Below, one piece after another: positions 5,638 through 10,383 of a stretch of 10,383 nt of DNA. The position numbers and the translations under genes are program-made. Origin of the DNA: CAINDZ01 sp964399195 (lineage in GTDB: Bacteria; Krumholzibacteriota; Krumholzibacteriia; LZORAL124-64-63); the NCBI GenBank assembly GCA_964399195.1, contig CAYNPY010000108.1:1-10383 (forward strand), written 5' to 3'. How positions within the stretch are numbered: position 1 is the first letter of the stretch; each line of letters starts with the position of its first letter. The notes beneath the pieces were generated by a model, which worked only from the letters and a program-made list of their open reading frames with translations, was not told where the DNA came from and ran no database searches.

Positions 5638-7128
5638 ATGCCTTTCCGGGCCCGACACGCCGAAAACCGCCGCCGGCGGCCATGTCGCGCTTTGCCCGGC
5701 GCCGGACGCGCCGGGCGCCTCGTCGTGGCCTGCGCGCTGGCGCTGCTGGCGGGATTCGGGTCGACTCCCGCGGTGGTCGCGGCGCCCGCGGCAGCGGCCG
5801 GCGATTCGACCCGGGTCGCCACCCCCGCCTGGCACTGGGGCCCGGCCCCGGCGCGTTCCGATTCGACCGTCGCGGTGTTCCCCGACCGCGCGCGGCCGGC
5901 CTGGGAGACGGCCGTGCTGGTGCCGTACTGGGTGGTGGGCCTGCCGTTCCGCCTGGCGTTCCTGGCCGGCGACCAGGCGGTGACCGGCCTGGACAAGCTC
6001 AACCTGTTCGAGTTCAAGGCGGAATTCCCCGGCCTGCCCGGCCCGTTCGGGTCGTACATCGTGCCGGCGCTGTCGGGCGGGGAACTGGAGGGCACGGCGC
6101 TGGGTTTCGAACTGGTCCGGCCGCGCTTTCTGCATCGACAAGGTCTTTTCAACCTGCAGGCCAACCGCTCCACGCGACATGCCGACGAGGTGTCCGGCGG
6201 CGTCTTCACGCCGCTGGGCGACACCTGGCTGCTGCAACTGGGCTTCGGGAGCGAAGAGGTGAACCTCCGCCGCTACCACGGCCTGGGCGCCGACAGCCGC
6301 CAGGAGGATCTCTCCTACTACTGGCTGCAGGCGCAGTGGCTGGGGCTGGCGCTCGAGCGCCCGGTGGCCCGCGCGGCGGCCGTCGAGCTGCAGGCCTACT
6401 TTTCGCGCCTGGCCAACGGCGAATCCGAGTACAACACCGACCGCGCCCTGGCGGCGGTGCACGGCGCGGCCCTGCCGCCGGGCTACGGCGGGGAATCCAA
6501 CGGACTCACGCTGCGGCTGTCGCTCAACTGGGACGACACCGAGCAGACCGGTCGCCCGGCCCGGGGCTCCTTCCGCAGCCTGGCCGTCTCGCTGTTCGAA
6601 CCCACCGATGGAGCCGAGGCCCGCCACCTGGTGCTGCACCTGGCGACCGAGGATTTTCTGCGCCTGTGGCACACCGACCGCTCGCTGGCGGTGCGCGGCT
6701 TCTTCAACCGCGCCGTGCCGGTGGGCAGCGCAGCGCCGCCGTTCACGCGCCTGATCAGCACGCAGCGGCCCGACTTCCTGCGCGGGTTCGCGCCGAACCG
6801 TTTCCTGGGGCAGGCCACCCTGGGCGGCAGCGTGGAGTACCGCTGGCCCGTCTGGCGCCCGCGCGGGCGCGACGACTACGGGCTGGACGCCTACCTCTTC
6901 TTCGACGCCGGCCAGGCGTTCGATCACGTCGCGGAACTGGGCTGGGACGAGCTGCGCACCGCCGCGGGCTGGGGCCTGCGCTACATCGACAGCAACCGCA
7001 AGCTGGCCGCGCGCGCCGAGGTGGCCGTCAGCAACGAGGAGGTGCTGCTCCGCTTCAAGCTGGGGCAGACGTTCCAGTACGACCGGAAGGGCCTGATGTA
7101 TGGGCGGAACCCGACGAAGGTCTACTGA
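5638..7128 (+). CDS. Omp85/BamA-TamA-like outer-membrane beta-barrel protein without POTRA domains
   Basis: A protein of 496 residues with a long basic N terminus (RRRR at 11-14) and a Sec signal peptide, the hydrophobic core at about 28-49. After a short linker region (about 56-150) comes a run of amphipathic beta strands to the end, matching a D15/Omp85 surface-antigen barrel. The key signature is DFLRGFAPNRFLGQATLGGSVEYR, named by its parts: LRGF at 381-384 (the conserved loop-6 motif) and a strand at 392-404. It is followed by DAYLFFDAGQAF (417-428) and the late strands GWGLRYI and EVLLRFKLGQTF. There is no room for POTRA repeats, so a BamA-type assembly role is unlikely; transport, secretion or anchoring of a partner is more plausible. 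ATG 5638 lacks a close Shine-Dalgarno. The gene overlaps the next by 29 bases. Confidence 0.8.
   Translation: MPFRARHAENRRRRPCRALPGAGRAGRLVVACALALLAGFGSTPAVVAAPAAAAGDSTRVATPAWHWGPAPARSDSTVAVFPDRARPAWETAVLVPYWVVGLPFRLAFLAGDQAVTGLDKLNLFEFKAEFPGLPGPFGSYIVPALSGGELEGTALGFELVRPRFLHRQGLFNLQANRSTRHADEVSGGVFTPLGDTWLLQLGFGSEEVNLRRYHGLGADSRQEDLSYYWLQAQWLGLALERPVARAAAVELQAYFSRLANGESEYNTDRALAAVHGAALPPGYGGESNGLTLRLSLNWDDTEQTGRPARGSFRSLAVSLFEPTDGAEARHLVLHLATEDFLRLWHTDRSLAVRGFFNRAVPVGSAAPPFTRLISTQRPDFLRGFAPNRFLGQATLGGSVEYRWPVWRPRGRDDYGLDAYLFFDAGQAFDHVAELGWDELRTAAGWGLRYIDSNRKLAARAEVAVSNEEVLLRFKLGQTFQYDRKGLMYGRNPTKVY
7085..7091 (+). promoter_or_regulatory. Shine-Dalgarno GGAAGGG inside the Omp85 gene
   Basis: GGAAGGG lies eight bases before ATG 7100, within the last codons of the Omp85 gene. 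It decides the start of the kinase-like gene in favour of 7100 and shows that the 29-base overlap is genuine. Confidence 0.7.
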
Positions 7129-8851
7129 GCGCCCGCGGCGGCGCGCGGGCGCTGCGCTGGCGCTGGCGCTGGCGGCGTGGCTGCCGGCCGGCCTGCCCGC
7201 GTCCGTCCGGGCGGCGGCGCCGCCGCTTCGCGACGCGCCGGTCGTCTGGTTCGCCGACGACGCGCGCCCCGTGCCGCCGCCGGCGCCGGACGAGCGCGGC
7301 CTGGTGCCCTACGCCGTGGAGGCCTTCCTGGGCCGCCCGTTCTCGCGCTTCTGGAACCCGGCGCGCCTGGCGCGCCGCCTGGACGGCGACGGCCCCTCGC
7401 ACGAGGCGCTGGACGTCAACGCGCTGGACGAAGTGGTGGACTCCGCGTGGTTCACCAACCGCATCGGCGTGAGGAGGCTCTCGGGGAACGAGCTGGCCGA
7501 GGGCTCCGCGCACGGCACGGCGCTGGCCGCCGGCCCGGACCTTTCGCGTCCGCTGGTCGTGCTGAAGGCCAAGTCGGCCGGCGTCACGCCCGGCTTCACG
7601 GTGCGCGACGGCCGCGGCGACGTCTGGCTGCTGAAGTTCGACCCCCCCTCGCACCCCGGCCTGACGATCCGCGCCGGCGTCGTGTCCAACCTGCTGTTCC
7701 ACGCCATCGGCTACAACACGCCCGTCGACCGCGTGGTCACGTTCACCCGCGACGACCTGGTGCTGGACGGCTCCATCACCATCAGCCTGGAGCGCGGGCG
7801 CGCGCTGAAGGTCAACGCGGCGAACCTCGATTCGATCCTGGCGGCCACGAACTCGCGGTTCGACGGGCGCTACCACGCGTTGGCCAGCCGCTACCTGGAC
7901 GGGATCATCCTCGGCTCGTTCGACGACCAGGGCCGGCGCGACGACGACCCCAACGACCTGATCCCGCACGAGGACCGCCGCGAACTGCGCGCCCTGCGCG
8001 TGTTCGGCGCTTGGCTGAACCACTTCGACCTGAAGCGGCACAACACGCTGGACGTCTACGTCGGGCAACCGGGCGTGGGGCACGTGCGTCACTACCTGAT
8101 CGACTTCGCCTCCACCCTGGGGACGTTCGGCGACCGCATCGTGCCGCGCTTCGGCTACGAGTACGGCATCGACCTGTTCCCGATCCTGGGCCGCGTGGCG
8201 ACGCTGGGGCTGGTGGAGGACGCCTGGGCGCGGCTGGACACGCCGCCGGGGTTGACGGAAGTCGGCATCTTCTCCAGCGAGGTCTTCGACCCCGCCGGCT
8301 GGAAGCCCGACCTGCCGCACAGCGCCATGGCCAACCTGACCCGGCGCGACGGCTACTGGGCGGCCAAGGTGCTGTCGGCCTTCACGGCCGACGACCTGCG
8401 CGTGGTCCTGCGCCAGGGCCTGTACCAGGACCCGCGCGCCGAGGAGTACCTGCTGCGGACGCTGCTGGCGCGCCAGAGGGCGATCGTGGATCATTGGTTC
8501 GCGCGCGTGCCGCCGCTGGATTTCTTCGTGGCCGACGCGCGCGGCGTGGCGTTCACCGACCTGGCCGCCGCGCGCGGGTTCGCCCCGGCCGCCGGCGCGC
8601 GCTACCGCTGCCGGCTGGCCGCCGTCGACGCCGAGCGCCGGGGCGAGCGCGGCCCGTGGCTGGAGGTGGCCGCCGGCCGCGTGGCGCTGGCCGACGCGGA
8701 CGGCCGCCCGCTGCCGCACGTGCCGGCCACCGGGCCGGAGCGCCCGTTCCTGGCGCTGGAACTGCAGCTGGACCGCGGCGGCGGCTGGTCGGCTTCGACC
8801 ACCGCCTACCTGGCGCCCCGGTCGCTGCGCATCGTCGCGGTCGATCGCTGA
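7100..8851 (+). CDS. Exported protein with kinase-like (HxDxxxxN, DF) motifs
   Basis: A protein of 583 residues with a Sec signal peptide (basic RRR, core at about 18-34, cleavage near SVRA|AA at 38), so it acts in the periplasm or at the surface. The middle resembles a protein-kinase-type fold: a Gly-containing stretch 161-173 leading to the strand VWLLKFD with K179 (candidate ATP-binding Lys), WLNHFDLKRHNTLD with H308, D310 and N315 (spacing as in the HRDxxxxN catalytic loop), and HYLIDFASTLG with D335 (candidate metal-binding Asp, like DFG). I recall uncharacterised homologues with the same LKFDP, WLNH-D and LIDFxSTLG blocks in environmental bacteria. The C-terminal 100 residues look beta-rich. 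Kinase activity is an inference; an inactive pseudokinase or another fold remains possible. The gene is second in the operon, between the Omp85 barrel and an NTT carrier. Confidence 0.72.
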   Translation: MGGTRRRSTERPRRRAGAALALALAAWLPAGLPASVRAAAPPLRDAPVVWFADDARPVPPPAPDERGLVPYAVEAFLGRPFSRFWNPARLARRLDGDGPSHEALDVNALDEVVDSAWFTNRIGVRRLSGNELAEGSAHGTALAAGPDLSRPLVVLKAKSAGVTPGFTVRDGRGDVWLLKFDPPSHPGLTIRAGVVSNLLFHAIGYNTPVDRVVTFTRDDLVLDGSITISLERGRALKVNAANLDSILAATNSRFDGRYHALASRYLDGIILGSFDDQGRRDDDPNDLIPHEDRRELRALRVFGAWLNHFDLKRHNTLDVYVGQPGVGHVRHYLIDFASTLGTFGDRIVPRFGYEYGIDLFPILGRVATLGLVEDAWARLDTPPGLTEVGIFSSEVFDPAGWKPDLPHSAMANLTRRDGYWAAKVLSAFTADDLRVVLRQGLYQDPRAEEYLLRTLLARQRAIVDHWFARVPPLDFFVADARGVAFTDLAAARGFAPAAGARYRCRLAAVDAERRGERGPWLEVAAGRVALADADGRPLPHVPATGPERPFLALELQLDRGGGWSASTTAYLAPRSLRIVAVDR

Positions 8852-8856
8852 AGGAG
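8851..8856 (+). promoter_or_regulatory. Shine-Dalgarno AAGGAG for the second NTT carrier
   Basis: AAGGAG begins at the last base of the kinase-like gene's stop codon and lies nine bases before GTG 8866. It supports that GTG over GTG 8869 and tight operon coupling. Confidence 0.7.
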
Positions 8857-8865
8857 CAACGGCCC

Positions 8866-10266
8866 GTGGTGGACCATAACGCGCCGCAACCGCCACCGCC
8901 GCCGCGCTGCGGGCCGCTCACGCGCTTCCTGCGGCTGTTCGCCCGCGTCGAGCCGGGCGAGGCCGGCAGCGTGCTGCTGCTGGCGCTCAACATCTTCCTG
9001 CTGATGACGGCCTACTACCTGATCAAGCCGGTGCGCGAGGCTTTCATCCTGGGGCAGTGGGGCGCCGAGGCGAAGACCGCCGCCTCGGCCGGACAGGCGC
9101 TGCTGCTGGTCGCGGTGGTGCCCCTGTACAGCCGCCTGGCCGACCGCCTGCCGAGCCGGCGCCTGATCAACGCCGTGCTGCTCTTCTTCGCGGCCTGCCT
9201 GGCGGCGTTCTACGGCGCGGCGCGCGCGGGCCTGCCGGTGGGCATCCCGTTCTATCTGTGGGTGGGCGTGTTCAACCTGATGGTCGTCGCGCAGTTCTGG
9301 TCGTTCGCGAACGATCTCTACCTGCCCGAGCAGGGCAAGCGCCTGTTCGCGATCGTGGGCTTCGGGATGTCGGCCGGCGCGGTGTCCGGCAGCGTGATCG
9401 CCGGCCGCCTCATCGGGCCGCTGGGGCTGCACCAGTTGCTGCTGGTCGCGGCCGCGCTGCTGGCGGCGAGCGTGGGGCTGACGCGCGCGGCGGACGCGCT
9501 GCACGGGCGGCGGCTGGGAGCGGCGCCGGGCGCCGCCGCCGCGCGGCGCCCCGCCGACGAGCCGATGTCCGGACCCGGCGGCTTCACGCTGGTGCGGCGC
9601 AACCGCTACCTGCTGCTGATCGGCTTCATGCTGGTGCTGGCCAATCTGGTCAACACCACCGGCGAGTACATCCTGGGCGCGCGCGTCCGCGCCGAGCAGC
9701 ACCGGCTGCACCCGGCCGTCGAGCGCGCGGCGGGCATGGACGACGCCGCGCACGCCGCCGCTGTGGCCGCGCGCGAGGAGGCCGTGGGCAAGGGCATCGG
9801 CCGCTTCTACGCCGATTTCTTCTCGGTGGTGAACCTGGCCGGGCTGCTGGCGCAGCTCTTCCTGGTGTCGCGGCTGGTCGCGTGGTTCGGGGTGCGGCGG
9901 GCCATGCTCGGGTTGCCGCTGATCGCCATGGGCGGCTACGCGCTGACGGCGCTGTTTCCGGTGCTGGCCGTGGCGCGCTGGGGCAAGGTGGCCGAGAACG
10001 CCACCGACTACTCGCTGCAGAACACGGTGCGCCAGATCCTCTTCCTGCCCACCACGCGCGAGGAGAAGTACAAGGCCAAGCAGGCCATCGACACCTTCTT
10101 CGTCCGCCTGGGCGATGTCGCGGCCGCGCTGCTGGTCATCGCCGGCAGCCGGCTGGCCGGGTTGGACACCATCGGCTTCGCGTGGGTGAACGTGGGGCTG
10201 GCGGCGGTGTGGGTGGGGCTGGCGGTGGCGATCGGGCGGCGGTTCGCCGGGCTGGAGCGCGGGTGA
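8866..10266 (+). CDS. NTT-type (Npt1/Npt2, ATP:ADP antiporter family) carrier
   Basis: An inner-membrane protein of 466 residues with about 11-12 hydrophobic segments. It matches the bacterial Npt1/Npt2 branch of the NTT nucleotide carriers: AYYLIKPVREAFIL (49-62), FWSFANDLYLPEQGKRLF (144-161), IVGFGMSAGAVSGS (163-176), TTGEYILG (264-271), and the C-terminal block LQNTVRQILFLPTTREEKYKAKQAIDTF, spanning 384-411. A Pro-rich N terminus (PQPPPPP) precedes the first helix, and a hydrophilic loop at about 272-310 separates helices in the second half. The family exchanges ATP for ADP or imports nucleotides in intracellular bacteria and plastids; in free-living bacteria its role is largely unknown. 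The length is near that of a carrier domain alone, with no HEAT fusion, unlike the divergent paralogue. It is the last gene of the operon, 14 bases after the kinase-like gene, and a hairpin follows. Confidence 0.87.
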   Translation: MVDHNAPQPPPPPRCGPLTRFLRLFARVEPGEAGSVLLLALNIFLLMTAYYLIKPVREAFILGQWGAEAKTAASAGQALLLVAVVPLYSRLADRLPSRRLINAVLLFFAACLAAFYGAARAGLPVGIPFYLWVGVFNLMVVAQFWSFANDLYLPEQGKRLFAIVGFGMSAGAVSGSVIAGRLIGPLGLHQLLLVAAALLAASVGLTRAADALHGRRLGAAPGAAAARRPADEPMSGPGGFTLVRRNRYLLLIGFMLVLANLVNTTGEYILGARVRAEQHRLHPAVERAAGMDDAAHAAAVAAREEAVGKGIGRFYADFFSVVNLAGLLAQLFLVSRLVAWFGVRRAMLGLPLIAMGGYALTALFPVLAVARWGKVAENATDYSLQNTVRQILFLPTTREEKYKAKQAIDTFFVRLGDVAAALLVIAGSRLAGLDTIGFAWVNVGLAAVWVGLAVAIGRRFAGLERG

Positions 10267-10275
10267 GACCGCCGC

Positions 10276-10302
10276 GGCCGGGGCTCGGCTTGTTCCCCGG
10301 CC
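10276..10302 (+). terminator. GC-rich hairpin terminator after the NTT operon
   Basis: A perfect 8-bp stem, GGCCGGGG (10276-10283) with CCCCGGCC (10295-10302), encloses an 11-base loop and starts nine bases after the NTT stop codon. The downstream ATTCTGGTT is only a weak T tract, so termination may be partial or factor-assisted. Confidence 0.5.
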
Positions 10303-10324
10303 CGATTCTGGTTAGCGTGCGGAC

Positions 10325-10383
10325 ATGATCACCACGGCCCTGCAGATCCTCAACACCACCTACGGCTACCCCGCCTTCCGCGG
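10325..10383 (+). CDS. recQ: ATP-dependent DNA helicase RecQ, N-terminal start only
   Basis: Only 19 codons lie inside the window before it ends. The peptide ALQILNTTYGYPAFR, beginning at residue 5, matches the typical RecQ opening (LK..FGYxxFRxxQ), which precedes the helicase Q motif. RecQ unwinds DNA in recombination and repair in the cytoplasm. The start is ATG 10325, without a recognisable Shine-Dalgarno. The terminator just upstream makes it a separate transcription unit from the NTT operon. The call rests on a short stretch, so another helicase of the RecQ family is possible. Confidence 0.6.
   Translation, partial: MITTALQILNTTYGYPAFR

Noticed and set aside
4126..6927. A 933-codon minus-strand frame spanning the NTT-HEAT start and the Omp85 gene
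   Set aside because: Low-complexity Arg/Gly/Ala sequence crossing two well-supported genes; a shadow of high GC content.
7149..7174. GCGCTG-type short tandem repetition
   Set aside because: It encodes the Ala-Leu hydrophobic core of the signal peptide; coding composition explains it.
5619..7472. Plus-strand frame from ATG 5619 with GGAG just upstream, alternative to the Omp85 start
   Set aside because: Spacing to the GGAG is too short and the product is Arg/Gly/Pro-rich without domains; the frame from 5638 gives a signal peptide and barrel.
7177..8865. Open frame directly in phase with and upstream of the second NTT gene, suggesting a 1029-residue fusion
   Set aside because: The upstream part is Arg/Ala/Gly-rich without domains, while another frame encodes the kinase-like protein. 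AAGGAG before GTG 8866 marks the true carrier start.
7055..8896. A 613-codon minus-strand frame opposite the kinase-like gene
   Set aside because: Gln/Arg/Val/His-rich shadow sequence with no recognisable domain, signal or ribosome site.

Overview
The window is very GC-rich (above 70 percent by eye), densely coding bacterial DNA. It holds no tRNA, rRNA, CRISPR array or insertion sequence that I can see. The first gene ends in a YPNPFNP-type, FlgD/Por-like C-terminal sorting domain. Together with the GC content and the other families here, this points to an uncultured Gram-negative lineage near the FCB group (Krumholzibacteriota/Eisenbacteria-like). That placement is an inference.

Layout: (1) 2-910, minus: a secreted protein with a jelly-roll-like N-terminal part and a sorting domain, broken by an in-frame TAG. 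(2) 911-1016: an AT-rich divergent promoter island. (3) 1017-1862, plus: an exported PAP2-family phosphatase. (4) 5555 down to 1876, minus: a two-gene operon encoding an NTT-type (ATP/ADP carrier family) membrane protein fused to a long HEAT-repeat region, then a protein with two degenerate cyclic-nucleotide-binding-like domains; the genes overlap by four bases (GTGA). (5) 5556-5637: a divergent control region with an imperfect 36-bp dyad. (6) 5638-10266, plus: a three-gene operon encoding a POTRA-less Omp85/BamA-like outer-membrane barrel, an exported protein with protein-kinase-like motifs, and a second, stand-alone NTT-type carrier, followed by a GC-rich hairpin terminator. (7) 10325 to the end, plus: the first 19 codons of a probable recQ.

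The most interesting unit is 1876-10266. Two NTT-family carriers of different architecture are divergently arranged around an outer-membrane barrel and an exported kinase-like protein. A kinase outside the cytoplasm needs nucleotide there, and NTT carriers exchange nucleotides across membranes. I therefore propose, as an untested inference, that the cluster supplies ATP to an envelope phosphorylation system, with the HEAT and cNMP-like parts acting as scaffold or sensor. The PAP2 phosphatase and the broken sorting-domain gene are neighbours without a clear link to it.
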